From assembly GCA_014904985.1 (NCBI GenBank), contig MU128914.1:328117-392116 (forward strand): DNA of 64,000 nt, in the 5' to 3' direction. The translations under genes were made by a program, and so were the position numbers. This document shows, piece by piece, positions 44,529 to 57,309 of this stretch. Positions within the stretch are counted from its first letter, which is position 1. Every line of letters starts with the position of its first letter. The notes under the pieces were generated by a model. That model saw only the letters and a program-made list of their open reading frames with translations, searched no databases and had not been told where the DNA came from. Origin of the DNA: Hydnum rufescens UP504. Taxonomy: Eukaryota > Basidiomycota > Agaricomycetes > Cantharellales > Hydnaceae.

Positions 44529-45674
44529 GAGCGTTATGGGTGCACCAGTACAGAGACAAAAGAAGAATATGAGCGCAGCGTGAGGTGAGGTCAGATTTGG
44601 TCCACCAGCTCGGCTATTTTCGGCTTAGGTAATCACAACCTCATTGGGCACCAAACGAAGACACTCAATGAGAAATGAAAACAAATGAGATGTGATCAGA
44701 GAGAGGGAAGGGAAAAGAAAATAAGCAAGAAATAGAATAAAGTGAGAGTACAAGGCCAGGGCCTGGTTTCGTACGTCTCCAGCTTGGTCTCGGCCAACCC
44801 CGTATTGCATTAGAGGGACTGGGTCACAGGTATGGAACCATGGGTTCGTAAATAAGCAAACATACTTATTAGAAACTCCCAATATGAACTCCAGTAAGGC
44901 TCGGACTGTGTTTCCGGCAGTCAGAAAAAGTCGCCGATCCTTGACTGAGCTTACAGTCGAAATAGGTCAATATATGGAATTTGCCATGTAATGCTTGTGA
45001 CTTCAGGGCGTTACACCAGTTCTCAATATGCATCAATCATATGTCTGGGAAATCTAAAAAATCAAGATAATGAGGGTTTATTGTAGATGGAAATTCAAGC
45101 TGATTGGTGCATACCAATCTTAAATTGAATGAGCCAGTAATGTATTTTACTATATGGGGGCTACTGTCGTCATTATTGAGCGTGAATTTCTGGTATTTTC
45201 AAAATATGTTCTTATATACTAAGAGTAAAATTTACTATGTAGCACTGATATATCTTATCTAGCCCAAGAAATTGTTATGCGGATAATAATATATTCATTT
45301 ATTGTATCTGCGCCTGTTGCGCTCCTTTTGGGCCACAATTTCAAGGGTTTTCTCATATCCAGAGATTTAATTGGAGTAATGAAAATATTAAGAGATTCAC
45401 AGCCCTATTGACTAAGATGAAAGTCATGTATCGCGCCACCATTTTGTTGCTTGAATTCTCTTCTTCTAAATTTATGATGGTACTTGTCTTAAAATTGAGG
45501 TGGTCATTATTTTGTAAGGTCATAGGATTATATGGGGGTCTGAAGCAAATAGAACAGCCATGGAAACCTTAGGAACATAGTATCAAGAGCTATTATGGTG
45601 ATAATTCACATGGCGTTGAGTCCGCGTGGCGGAACCAAATTCGTTCACGTATGCTGGAATTAAATTCGTCCATC
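44529..45674. other. divergent intergenic region inside the KDZ element
   Basis: AT-rich, 1.1 kb, between P1 (-) and the GRF gene (+). No exon seen; expected to hold promoters for both directions. Confidence 0.5.
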
Positions 45675-46259
45675 ATGTCAAACGCAACAAACACACGCCT
45701 GTGCCACTGTTTATTTCCCGGTGCGTCAAATTGTGGTTGGTTACGGGCTTGCATTTGCTGACGCACCCAGCCAAGCTCCGGGTCTCAAACTCGGTTGAAA
45801 ACCCTAATGAGGAATACTATACCTGCATGAATCGGGGCAGTCCGCGCCCTTCTTGCAAGTATTTTGGTGAGTTCAATCTTCCACTAGTATTTCTCTTTTC
45901 TATACATATTTTTTCTCTAGTCTGGGTGCAGGGGGAACCCCTATCATCATCAGCACCTGTGGCATCTGCGCCATCGACGCCAACATCTAGGCGTGAGTGC
46001 AATTTGTGTGATTTGATTGCTTCTAACTTGAACTTCTCCAGGCCAAGGACCCCCAAGAACCCCTAGGAGTCCAAGGGCTCCCACTGTGGCTGGTTTGACT
46101 GCCCAAGTTGAGCAGTTGGAGTTGGACAAGGAGAGGCTTGAGGACGAGTGTGTTGAACTTAAATACGAACTTACTGAAGCTCTCCGGAAGTTCGGCGAAG
46201 CTCTCGGCAAGTACTCTGCTCTTAAGAGCAAGGTTGATACACTCTCGCTGGAATATTAG
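45675..46259 (+). CDS. GRF-type zinc-finger protein with coiled coil
   Basis: Four exons: 45675-45720, 45771-45866, 45921-45992, 46042-46259, GT-AG introns of 49-54 bp, 143 aa. The start MSNATNTRLCHC leads into a GRF zinc finger: Cys pair CHC, then NPNEEYYTC, and CKYF with VWVQ, equivalent to the FYxC and CxFFxW of the family. A Pro/Ser linker (TPTSRRQGPPRTPRSP) is followed by a coiled coil (QLELDKERLEDECVEL onward). GRF fingers bind single-stranded nucleic acid; a role in transposition of the surrounding KDZ element is inferred from position only. Choosing the ATG at 45675 rather than 45626 allows the first intron and restores the CxC. Confidence 0.75.
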
Positions 46260-46469
46260 CACACTCATTTTCGATGTACCTAGTCTTCGGAAAATACCGA
46301 TATTTTCTTTGGCTACTACGTCTCTATCTTGTTGCCAATCACACACCCCGTACCTATGGTGTCCATGTTCTATTGAGGGAGAGAGATTGTCTAGGTGCTC
46401 TTGTCGTGCGTATTACACAACATTACCGTCCCTTAAGATTCATCTGATGCCACGTAGTTCTGCGGGCAG

Positions 46470-49400
46470 ATGTCGTTCCTTGGCCGGAAAGCAAAAGAAT
46501 TGGTTAAGCGTGACAAGAGGAAATCTAAAGCCATTCCTGAGACCGGTTCGTCTAATCTGCCGTCATCATCGAAACGACCGAAGCATAACACACATGCCCC
46601 TTCCGATCCACTCACTACCCCCAACGATCCATACCGAATTATCCTTGAGACCGAGCTACCATCGATCCGAAGTCTAGACCGGAGAAAGCACAACGGCGTC
46701 ATCTTTCTTGGGAAGGGAACAGACGGTCAATCGCTGTATCAGCAGGCTGGGTTGCCAGGTCGTCAGCATCAACAACCGTCCTTAGCATCTATCGACACTG
46801 GCGGCAATGACCCGGTTCACTCTGCCTCGGATGATTTCTTTGACTTCGACTATGGGCTTAATGCCCTGGACTACTGTATGCCACAAGAGAATCATCCAGT
46901 CCTTCACCAGCGCGACAATCGGCATCTTGTCAAAGACAAGCAATCTCGCCACTCCCGTCGCTGATACGCTGCTGCTCATAAATGGAATACGATTGTGCTT
47001 CCGAGTTTACTTCGTCCATACTTGGCCTTACGTGCGGCGACCAACTCTGGGCGCGATGCGGTCCAGACTCCGACTGAAATAGTGCCGTGTACATGTGGAA
47101 CATGCCTCCGGCTAGAGGTTACATGTGTGCATTTTAAATGTAAGTCGTTTGCTGTCTCACTGAGATCGTGTCCTTACACATTCTTGCAGATATGGACTCA
47201 ATTGTGCTTTATTCACGTCAATGTACGCCAGCACCTCAGCAACTTGTGGAACGTGGACTCTTTCCATGCGCACCATTCCTCCCGAAGCTTGCCATCAATC
47301 TCGATATGCTTGAGTTCGCTGCTGGACTCTTTGTCAATTCATCGCCAAACGAAACGGCGTGGGCGGCAACTCTCACAGAGTTCCTCGATACTCGGGGCTA
47401 CGTTTTTGCTACTGAGGTTGGTGTTCATATTTTAAGCACTTGATCCGTCGTATCTAATATTCTATGGCATGAAGGACTCCTTTCGGCGATGCTTTGGGAA
47501 CGCACTCACACAATATCAGGTGCTCATGCAAGTTGTTGAGGCGGAGGTCACCAAATCTGTTGAGGTTGCCTGGACACTCGTTCTCACCACCAGTGCCTCA
47601 ATGTTACTTCATCGCCTCAAGGCGGAACTTCCACTAGTTGATGGATCTACCTCACTATTTGAGCGCAATTATCTCAACAGCCAGAGTGATGATGGACACC
47701 TCCCACAATCCAAGTCTGGTGAGCCACGACAGTGCCCCAGTGCCTATCTTCATTCTCAGTGCCCTCTCTGTTTTGGAGGACGACCTTCAGTTCCTCAAGA
47801 AAACACGTCAGTACATTCCCAATTTGTGGTATGACATTATGCTAATAATCTTCGTTTGCAGTCCACACGTCATAGTCTGCATAGACGCTAATTTCCAACA
47901 AAAGCGGAACCATGATAAAGACTGTCGAAAAGGGCACGAGAAGGAGGAGGGGATGAGAGACCCACCTCTATTCAGTCCATGCACTGTTCGAGTCTCGGAA
48001 GCTGATCTGAAGGATTGGGAGGTGAAAGTTGAGGGTATTCGAAACCACCAATCTACTACCAGGACTGGTTCGAAGTGTAAGGCTGGCGAGATGGTGGAGT
48101 CTGACTTGAGCATAGTGGATGCCGAGGACAGATGTGAACCTGGGATGCCTATTCCTAACTCGTGTGCTGACTCCTGTGGGGAGTCATTTATCGCAGCTGA
48201 CAGCAATCGCGTCAAAGCTTCAACCATGTACTTCTCCAACACTGGCATGATGGCTATGCTGTGTCGCCATGATATAGTTCTTTTCTGGGCCAATATGTGG
48301 ACTGCCGGCGAAAAGCAATTCTTTGCCTTGGCATTGCTGGCCGCTCTCATGGCCGAGCTCCCATTAGATTGGACCATTGGGTTCTTATATGACATAGCAT
48401 GCCAGATGCACCGAAGTCTAATCAAGTGGGGCTTCTTGCCCCAGTTCCTCCCACGACTCCTCTTTGCCATATTGGTTTTTCATGCTTACGGCCACCAATG
48501 GGTCTGCCAATTGTGGTATCACCCACGTAAGGCCGGAATCTGGGGTCTCTCAGACGGAGAGGGCTGTGAGCGGTTTTGGAGCATGCTTCGCCGACTCATT
48601 CCAGGCATGCGTGTCACTGGAGTAAGTTTCCATCATTCAGTCTATGTTATCATATACTAACAGTTTACCAACTCTAGTATCATCACCGCCTATTCGTCCT
48701 GGATCTCCAAATCGCCCACATTCACCGAGCGCAGTTTGCCGGTCTGGGCGAATGGCTTCGGCGGCGCATCACTAAAACAACGAAACGTCTAGCAGACGCT
48801 TCTCCCAAGCTCGAGGCTTGTGGCCACCCCCCTGACTTCCTTCGTCAGCAGTTCACCCAGCAACGAACACATCAGAGTAGGCCCCTTACTCGTAAGTGTT
48901 CGTTAAACCTTCAGTGTAAATGCCCACGATGATGCGCTGCTGCTGGAATAGGCCAATCAAGAAATAGTGGTATCAAGGCAATCGAGAAGATCGTCGCTTT
49001 GCGGGAGTCCGCATCGACTATCAAGGCTGCGATTGAAAAGCTTGAGAGCGAGCTGACAAAATACATTCTGACAGATTCTATTGCCGCTAGCAGTACTCGC
49101 TTCGACGTATTGACAAGTATCGAAGCAAAAACCCGTGTTCTCAGTCGTCTTCACAGGGACATTGACTCTGCGACGAACCAGCTCAATCTTTACGACAAGA
49201 CTTCTGCGGCCAGGTTGAACAAGATAAAAAGGGAGCCATTTTTCGCATTACAGATGAACATGCGTGCTGTCAAAGCACGCCTTTGTACCAAGCTTCGCGA
49301 GCGAAAGTTTGAGCTTGCTAACCTTGAGCGTGCCTATCGTAGCAAGCAAATGGGTGCGTCTGTATTCACGATTGCATACCTCATAATCTTTATTGTGGAA

Positions 49401-50198
49401 TTTAATTCAGATCAGAAAACCTGAGCACACATTGAAGATGCTATGCATCGTCGTGAACCTACAATTACTGTCCTCGCGAAGAAGTATAACGACATGCTGA
49501 AGCAAATGGTTCGATTACGGGCAACCGACGCAGTGGCCACTAACGCAGTCCTCCCTCCTGCTATCATCCTGAAGACCCTTTTTAAGTTGGATGTGGATGA
49601 CGACACATGGCACAATATCGGTCTGGAAGATCTTGAGGAATTTGATGGGATCCTGCCTCCATGGCTAGGTGATGACACTGTCCGCGCCGGTATTCGTTTC
49701 GATCAGGAGGTCATGAATTGCGAGGGCGAGCTTCTACGCTGTCGCCTGGAGCATGAAGCCATGCGCGATTGGTTTCAGGAAGAGTATGAGGCTACGATCT
49801 TGGCCGAAAAATACACTCCAGGTGAGTGACTGCATATCGTTATTGCAATTAACTCTCAATGCTACTATCTTCTAGATACCGATCTTAAATACCACCTCCG
49901 GCTTCGTCTGCAGCGCCTAACAAAGTTGGGTATGACATGGCAGCGAAAGTTGCGAGGCTTGGCCTCGGAGAGACCGTGGCCAGTCTGGGTCACGGCAATA
50001 ACAAGCGTGACCCGCACACAAGTTACCATTACGAACACTATTTCTCCAATCCACGATCCCAATCTTGATATTCAATCATCAGATGATGATGGCGAGACAG
50101 AACTCGAACCTGTGGCAATCTGCGACGTGCATGTCATGGAGGAGATAGATAACCGCGCTCGAGAACAGGAGTGGGAATCAGGAGAAGGTGCCGCGTAA
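46470..50198 (+). pseudogene. KDZ transposase with two nonsense codons
   Basis: Eight exons: 46470-47139, 47190-47416, 47475-47806, 47862-48621, 48678-48891, 48952-49353, 49411-49821, 49876-50198, all GT-AG; 1112 codons. Two in-frame TGA codons, at 46962-46964 and 49422-49424, interrupt an otherwise perfect frame. Motifs: N-terminal CTCGTCLRLEVTC, LVERGLFPCAPFLP, QYQVLMQVV, Cys pair CPLCF, then the RNase H-like core with CIDANFQQKR (D418), YDIACQ (D587) and DGEGCERFWS (E643), preceded by VFHAYGHQWVC. The C-terminal third is coiled-coil and acidic. Both stops fit CGA to TGA changes, so the copy became inactive recently; in trans mobilisation remains possible. Confidence 0.9.
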
Positions 50199-50254
50199 TG
50201 TGTCTGTTCTCTCGTTGCCTCAGCTTACCGCCTTACTTGCTGTATTGTCTCCTA

Positions 50255-51212
50255 CCCCTACATTTCCAGCCTTGTCATCATCCTCCATCATCCTCATCCG
50301 TCATCATCATCCACCTCATTGTCATTGTTCTCATTCTCGCATCGTCATAGTCGTTCCCGTATCGTCGTCGTCATTCCTGCATTGTCGTCGTCGTTCCTGC
50401 ATTGTCATTGTCGTTCCCGCATTGTTGTCATCGTTTCCGCGTTGTCGTTATTGTTTCCACATTGTCGTTGTCGCTCCCGCATTGTCATTGTCATTCCCGC
50501 ATCGTTGTCGTTTCCGCATCGCTGTCATTTCCACATCGTTGTCGTTTCTGCATCATCGTCGTTTCCGCACTGTTGTTGTCGTTTCCGCATCGTTGTCGTC
50601 ATTTCCGCATCATCATCGTTGTCATTCCTCGCGTCGTCATCATTCTCGCATCATGGTCATAGTTCTCACATTGCTGTACTTTTTCCATCGCCATACTTCT
50701 CATGTCAAATTCCTGTGTCATGCACTTCTCATCCGTTGTTATAATTTCCATGTCGTAATCCACACGACATCACAATCCCCTCACCACCCCCTTTCCTGTC
50801 AATACTTTGCCCTTCCCACATTCAGTTTAGACTAGCCTGCTTGAAATCTCATAAAGTTTTTGATTGGAGTGATTGCTGCATATGGAGTTGGAAGAATACG
50901 GAAAAAGATACTGCTGGACTTAGAAAAAAAAAAGTCTATGACGGAGATAAAGGAAGCCGATGCCGGCACTTGTACAAAAAAGGAGTTGGATGATTGCTGG
51001 CAGGGATCCAAACTGAGAGCATGTTTCCATGGGGCCAGAGTCTAAAAAATTGTCTGGCAGGGCCCCACGAGACCTAATGGTGTAGGTGGGACCGGGGGCC
51101 CATGCCAGGTGCTGAGTACATGTGGGGCCACATGCACATAGGCCTATTAGACACACTATTTTACCAAGAAAACACTATCTAATTAGGTACCGAAATAGGG
51201 CTGCCTAAGGTG
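50255..51212 (-). repeat. KDZ right terminal inverted repeat
   Basis: Inverse of 38746-39735, with minisatellite tract 50330-50690. Transposase stop lies ~55 bp inside its inner edge. Confidence 0.9.
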
Positions 51213-51219
51213 ACAGGGG

Positions 51220-52042
51220 AATGCTTCGTAATAGGGGCTCTCTGACAGGCATAAAAGGAGGGGGAATCTTAGGTAGAAAAACAAGAAAAAGAGGGGATTC
51301 CCCAATATTTGCTCTATTCTTCACACATCCAGATCACCTTAGCCACACTAGACTAAGTTCTACAGTAGAAAAGGAGAAATCTGACTTCACAAGTATTGGA
51401 AGACCAAGCCCTCAATAGCTTAAGCCTAGCATAAATAGGTCTAGCACAGCTTATCAAGAGGAAGATCTTCAGTACACTTGGAGAGGATTTAAGGCCCTTA
51501 GTAACCTGTAACAAGTCTTACCTAAGTTCTTGATCGACTTCACACCCTTCTCACGCTTTAGCCCTTATTCACCAACCTTTCATCTCTTTCATCCAAGCCC
51601 TCCACACACTCTCTCTACCCCTATATCCAGCCCTTGATTCTTATGCCTATCTCAGTAATAAGAACCAGTTCCTTGTCATTTACTAAAGACTAAGTCTAGA
51701 CTCTGTCATTCGACTTGCTCTTGTTTTCTTCTGAACATTGGCAGAAAACCCCTACAAAACTGGTGGTCCTTACAGGGAAGTGGTTTTACCATTCTGACAT
51801 AGGATTCTAGTCAAACTGGATACTCTAATCAACAACAACTCTACCAACTTCAATTTTGAATCTACTTACAAAACGTGACCCAACACACCCACAAATTACT
51901 CTTCAGACTCAGAGTCTGAGAATCCCAACACAACCAACATACATTTTCAACCCATTCCTCAAGGTATGAGAACAGGTAACATTTTTCAATCTAGCTCAGT
52001 CATGCAACCCAGAAATAATAACCTAGAAGGTCATGAAATGAT
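51220..52042 (+). repeat. possible LTR right part and leader
   Basis: Continuation of 38401-38745 beyond the KDZ element. After about 51756 the sequence has a leader-like stretch rich in caacaac and a protein-like read NPTTNIHFQPIPQG, then changes near 52042. Could be the 5' end of a gypsy element cut by later insertions; unproven. Confidence 0.3.
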
Positions 52043-52270
52043 TTCTGAAAGGTTAGTTGTGGGCACTGTACATCCACATACTGGGTGGACAGGTTGGAGG
52101 ACATCAATGCATTTGGTGTGTGAGCTTGGGAGAAGGCTAAGCATGGTGGGGATCCAGGGAATCTTTCCCTTTTGTTCAAATCAGTGCAGGCATGTGATAC
52201 AGCCCTAAGGCAGTTCAGGGCAAAAGCTCCTCCTGGATGCAACTGACAATACTTTGAGGGGCTCACCCTC

Positions 52271-52966
52271 ATGGATCCTGAGGCCACTTCAGCTGCTCAT
52301 GTCTTGAATTTGGACTTGGGGTACATCAATCAAGCCTATGCCTACAAGTCCCAATTTTTCCCTGACATTCTCTCATTTGTGCCGCCAGCTTATCAAAAGG
52401 CTACAGCTGCCCACCACTTCTTCGATTCCAAATGGTTTCCCCCTGTACTTGCTACACCCTCCGAACAATGTCCAAGGTTACTCAATTCAGCTCATCGGCA
52501 ACCCATGAACATGGTGTCATTCTCTCTGGACTGGGCTGAGATGCAAGGGACTATCCACCCGATCTTATCAAGCAACTTGCATTATCATCGCCTGCTCACT
52601 TTGATGCATGCTCAAGTCCATCGCCAGGGCAAGAAGGATATCAGGGTTAATATATGGCCTACAGATGGTCCGTATGATGAAATCCTCTGTATTCTCACAC
52701 ACTTGGCACACAATGTGTATGGTTCAAGTGCTACTCAACCATTGCTGGATGAGACCTTTGGGTATGTCTCTCACTTATGGGTGATAAAAATGGAGTTGGC
52801 ATTAGATCGCCCTCGATTCAAAAAACACCTAATGATGTGTATGACCAAGAGAAGTTTTGAATACTTCTATACACAATCTATACATGCTTGTACTGTACTG
52901 CATTGTAGTGTAGATTGTATTTTGTTTGTGTTTGTGTTTCCCGGGAATATCCAGTCCCAGCAGTAA
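52271..52966 (+). pseudogene. P1-like passenger gene, second copy (decayed)
   Basis: Open frame of 231 aa with VNIWPTDGPYDEILC and LLDETFGYVSHLWVIKMELALDRPRF, matching the C-terminus of P1 at 43269-44528 in both motifs and spacing. The N-terminal RRM-like part is not recognisable in frame upstream. The reading after about 52830 runs past the point where P1 stops. Confidence 0.55.
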
Positions 52967-53224
52967 ACAACTACATAGTTCTCACTGTTCTGCCTCTGCG
53001 TGGACATAGACTTCTTCAGCTTTCCACATGCAGCATTGCACTCTATATTCCACCTCAGTGTGGATTTAGGGTGACATGCAAAACCATGACTATGCTGTTC
53101 AGTGTTCCTTTCCACCTAGAGTGGAGGGTATCTGAGTGCAAGTTCTCAGTGTCTCCTCTTGCTCTCACACCTTGGCATGTGTTGCAAGTGGTGATCTTTA
53201 TCTCTGGCAGCAGTCTTCTCCAGT

Positions 53225-55828
53225 ATGGCAGGTATGAAATCAAAGACTCAGACTGCAAGGAAGCACACTCCATGGCCACGACATGCAGCAGTCACCACAC
53301 CCATGAGCTCCAGTACTGGAAACAATGGCGGCAATGGTCTGGATAGTGTGCCAGCATCTAAGAGGTCCTTGTGACATGCTAGCCCCACAAAGCTCCATAT
53401 GACCTTGAATTCAGCCACCCAAGAGAAACCCCTTCTGACCACCAGCCAGCCTAGTGGGAGCCATGCCACCAGCCCTAACCCCTCCAGAACGTCCTTAACT
53501 AGACTTGTGGTGGAGATCCCATCATGGAGGGTGTTAACTGTGCCCTACACCTCGAATGAAATATCCAACAAGCCTACTAGTGCATCATCTCCATTTGGAT
53601 ATTTATCAGTGTCCTTGTCAGCATGCACACCAATTGCTGATTTCGACTCTAATGATGAAGATTTTGGAACACCATTTGGACATTACTTAGAGGATGGTCA
53701 AGCCAGTGTGATGCAGGGAGATGATGGATTCTACACTACTGGGGATTCTTTCTTTGACTCTATCAATGCCAGTGGTGTGCCTGCATATCATGGCCCAAAA
53801 TCTTTCAGTTGCGATACTGACAAGAGAAATCAGCATGAGGTCTCATCCCCTGGTCTCTTGGACATCCAATCCCCTCCATATTATGATCATGTTATTCCCA
53901 ATCACCATGACACACCCATTCACAGTCCCCATCCTGATTCCCCTGATACGCCTATTTTGGATATCACAGATGGGACCCATGATGACTTTTTGTTGAGCAA
54001 TGATGATAGTGATAATCTTGTGCCTCTGAAAGTGAGGGGCAATGCCAAGCCCCGTCCTAAGGCAGTTGTGTCCCCCCAACCTATCTCCCAGTTGTCTGAA
54101 GAGCCAAGTTCGGGTGAAGATGATGAGGATCTCAAAGGAGGGCCATTCACCATCCCAGAGGTAGAAAAGATTAAGGCTGAATATGCAGCATTCGACAAGT
54201 GAATTGCGGGACTGGCAAGGGAAATGGATTGTAGTGTTAATTCAATTCAAAAGATTGGTGGACAGGTGTCATGAGTAGTTAATCCACATAAAACTACTGC
54301 CTGGAATGTGTTCCAATCCAGCTATCCTACCAACCCAGACAAGTCAGTGAGCCAATCTGATTATACCAAAAATACAGTTTGCCCTGCCTATGATGAGCTT
54401 GTTAAGAAGTATGGAGGAGAGAGGTCTGAGGATTGGGCAGCAGAATCAGCTCACATGGTTAAGGAGTACACAGAGACCAGGGAGGCAATAACTGGAGACA
54501 TTGCAAAGCATGGGGGGAAGTTGCAAAAATCATTGCTAGCCACAAGAGGGCATGGCAAAAGGATTTCAGGGTCTTGGCAAGCTTTGGGGTGCATTGCAAG
54601 TTGACAGTGCTTGCAGATAATGCCTGCTCTCCTGCTGCTCATGCTCAGAATGGGCAGCTATTCAGAACTGTGGAGATGGAATTGTACTACAAGTCCAGGC
54701 ATGACTTCAAGTCTCATGTTGGGGATGCATACACATTTATATTGTCTGCCAAGGCAGGGGTTAGGGAGGCGGAGGAGCATAAAGCTCAGACCTTGTGACG
54801 TGAGTGAGAAGAGGCCTTTAAGAACCCCAATAAGGAAAAAGGGAAGGTTTCGAAAATGCTGGTTTGGCTATTTGGTAAGTTTGCTTGATGCATAGCTTCT
54901 TGACAGTTCCTATGCTAATCCTGCTTGAGTAGAGCCATTCATTCATTGGATGACATTCCCTTGGCAGAAATTGCCCCAAAGACTCCTCTCACACAACTTG
55001 AGGATTGATGGAGTTCTGCCATTGTCTCACTTCTGGCTTCTCAGTTCACTCTCGATTGATCACTACAATGTCAGTGAGATCCAAGCCATGTATAATGCTC
55101 TAGAGAATGAGCAACTCAAAGTGTCTGAGTGTACCCATGAGGAATCAAACTCAGGGGAGACTGCACTCATTACTGATAGTGGTGGCCAAGTGCTAATGAT
55201 GGTAGCAAGTGCATTGGAAATGATTGGGGCCAAGAAGAAGCTGGATTCGCAGAGGGCAGCTGAGTGGGTGGTTGTGAGGGCTCAGGCAGTGGATAAGAGG
55301 ATTGATGGTGAGGACTCTGGAGGGGATTCTGATGGGCATAGTGGGAATGGGCCTCCAGTCAGGAACCCAAGTCACACTGTCATGGTGAACTCGGACAGGA
55401 TTGTGACCCAAGGATTGGGGAAGAGGCCATGGAAGGGTGGGGATGATATTAATCAGCCACACAAGACAAAGCACCTGCAAGTCAAGTCCGCTGAGTTCAT
55501 TGATGACTTGGATGAAACCCCAACTGCTGGACCATCCCACCTCCACATGCAAGCTACAAGTTCTCATCATAATGATGTGCAACAGCATTCCACACTCTCA
55601 ATTGACAGTGGGGCTACTGTTGGGATTCCCCTTCAGCATACCACTGGGGTCCCAGTTGTGCCAATGTTCAATCCACATGATCCATTTTCTATGATGGATG
55701 ATGTGCCGATTCCAAATGGGGACAACATGAGTTTCCCTTTACTTGATCCTTTGTTATTTCAAGGCCCTGAGTTTGAAGCACTTGTAGCACAATACCAAAG
55801 TAGATATGAAGTAGACAGGTTTTATTAA
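53225..55828 (+). pseudogene. P2-like passenger gene, second copy (decayed)
   Basis: Pieces in order: a basic start MAGMKSKTQTARKHTP at 53225, acidic/Ser-rich frame 53399-54202, then after TGA codons at 54200-54202 and 54272-54274 the block TTAWNVFQSSYP and a helical stretch (54308-54604), and a C-terminal frame 54950-55828 with VLMMVASALEMIGAKKK. The layout (basic, acidic, W-x-x-F block, helical, low-complexity tail) parallels P2 at 39820-43136 and follows a P1-like gene in the same order. Both nonsense codons fit CGA to TGA. Confidence 0.5.
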
Positions 55829-56067
55829 TGGTTTCTTACTGCATTTGTACTGTGGCCTTAATGGAAGGTTGTTTTATTTAAGAATTCTAAGTTGTTCCTT
55901 CAAGGCAGAATGGAAAGGCTCACAATAGTGGTCTTCAATTGAGTCTGCTGAAGTCCTGAGTGCTAAGTCCTAATTTTGGTCAATTTCAGCCAACTTTCAG
56001 CCCAAAGCTCAAGTGAGAGATTTCAATGGGGCAGACTGAATTCGGCTGAAATAGTGATGGGACCTCC
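55829..56067. other. non-coding junction
   Basis: Short AT-rich sequence with the words tttcagcc and ggctgaaat in inverse orientation; possible element edge, nothing firm. Confidence 0.3.
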
Positions 56068-56916
56068 TTAGGTACCATTATCTGCCCCGGAAGTGGTACC
56101 TAATTGGGTAGGCTTAGATGACTGACCAAGGTGCCTTTGCCTCTCATCTTCAGAGCTGCTAGGGTCATCTTCAGAAGAGCTTTCACTGTCCAAGTCATTG
56201 CCTGATTCAGTGTCTTCACTATCACTATCTTTAAGATCACTGTATAGGTCTTTGGAAGATTTCTTTGTCTTCTTAGATTTAGCTGGCTTTCGGGTTTCCC
56301 TTTCATCATCTTCTGAATCATCAGACTCAAAGTCAGATGTTCGAGATCTGGTATAGGTAATCTGAGAGTAAACTGAATCCTTATCCAAGATAGACAGAGC
56401 AATCTTTTTGATAATGTCAACATCTTGAGCTACAGACGGGTCTAAGTTAGGGTTTGAAATCTTCAGATCTTCATATATATCTTTTTGGAGGGACCTAGGC
56501 AAACCCTCCCAAAAGAATAAATTCTTATCTTCAGAATTTAAAGGTTTGGGCCTAACATATTGGACCTTAGTCATGAAGTCATGATAATATTGTGCAAAGT
56601 GGGAATGCTTGGAGATTATCTGCTTCTTTTTGATAAATCTCTCAATGTCCCTTCTGGTGTAACGAGGTTTGTGGTAATCAGGTTGGTAGAGATCAGATAA
56701 CCTTTTGTTTAAGGCATCCCATCCATGACCAGAAGTCACTTCCTCAAAGGTGCTGATTAGATCCCTGACTGCCTTTTTACAGTACAGAGGTAGCTGCTTG
56801 CACTTCTGGGATTCATCCCATCCTGCCTCCCCAGTGCCCACCTCATAGTCTGCTAGGAATTCCCTTAGGTTTCTTCCTGTGAACTTGGGAGCATCTCTGG
56901 ATGAAGGCATAGGCAT
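56068..56916 (-). CDS. gypsy-type retrotransposon gag fragment
   Basis: Intact frame of 282 aa. It begins MPMPSSRDAPKFTGRNLREF, continues with helical gag-like sequence (YCKKAVRDLISTFE, RRDIERFIKKK, FFWEGLPRSLQ) and ends in a long acidic, Ser-rich tail. This is the layout of the gag capsid domain of gypsy elements in Agaricomycetes. No protease or reverse transcriptase follows on the minus strand, so it is a fragment or a domesticated gag. Confidence 0.65.
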   Translation of the reverse strand: MPMPSSRDAPKFTGRNLREFLADYEVGTGEAGWDESQKCKQLPLYCKKAVRDLISTFEEVTSGHGWDALNKRLSDLYQPDYHKPRYTRRDIERFIKKKQIISKHSHFAQYYHDFMTKVQYVRPKPLNSEDKNLFFWEGLPRSLQKDIYEDLKISNPNLDPSVAQDVDIIKKIALSILDKDSVYSQITYTRSRTSDFESDDSEDDERETRKPAKSKKTKKSSKDLYSDLKDSDSEDTESGNDLDSESSSEDDPSSSEDERQRHLGQSSKPTQLGTTSGADNGT

Positions 56917-57309
56917 TGAAGAGTGCTAAGTCAACACATGATGCCTTGATGACATACCAAGTGTCCACTGCCACCACATTTGCAGCTGGATTCAGGAAAG
57001 TGACTGGTGAGGGAGTCATAGGTACCAGTGCTATAATGTCAATGGGATGAGCAAACTAAATGATTTAAATAGTGCATAGCTGAACTTACAATGACTCACT
57101 GCCAAGCTGGATGAGATTGGGGCTGGCGGTCTCTGATGGACTCATGCATCTGGGCCATGCTGCCACCCATCCCTGCTCGAACCATCGAAATTTGACAGAC
57201 TGGCACCCTCTGGTGCAGCCCACAGCATATCTCTCAAGCCCATCATTCCTGAGGGCCCACAGCTTGAGCCCACTGTTCTGGCCCTCCAATCATTATCGAC
57301 GACTACTTT

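Larger units (their letters stand above)
38746..51212. mobile_element. KDZ DNA transposon, 12.5 kb, with four genes
   Basis: Terminal inverted repeats of ~1 kb start CACCTTAGGCAGCCC; both sides are flanked by ACAGGGG (38739-38745, 51213-51219), a 7 bp target duplication (8 bp if the overlapping G is counted). It contains a KDZ transposase (46470-50198, +), GRF zinc-finger gene (45675-46259, +), P1 (43269-44528, -) and P2 (about 39820-43136, -). All parts sit between the inverted repeats, so this is a complete element, inactivated by two nonsense codons in the transposase. Confidence 0.92.

Noticed and set aside
46962..46964. Stop in KDZ transposase exon 1 as an intron position
   Set aside because: No donor and acceptor pair nearby removes the TGA while keeping frame; a point nonsense change is simpler.
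50188..50835. Matching plus-strand open frame near the KDZ transposase end
   Set aside because: Same minisatellite in the right terminal repeat, mirror image of 39214-39467.
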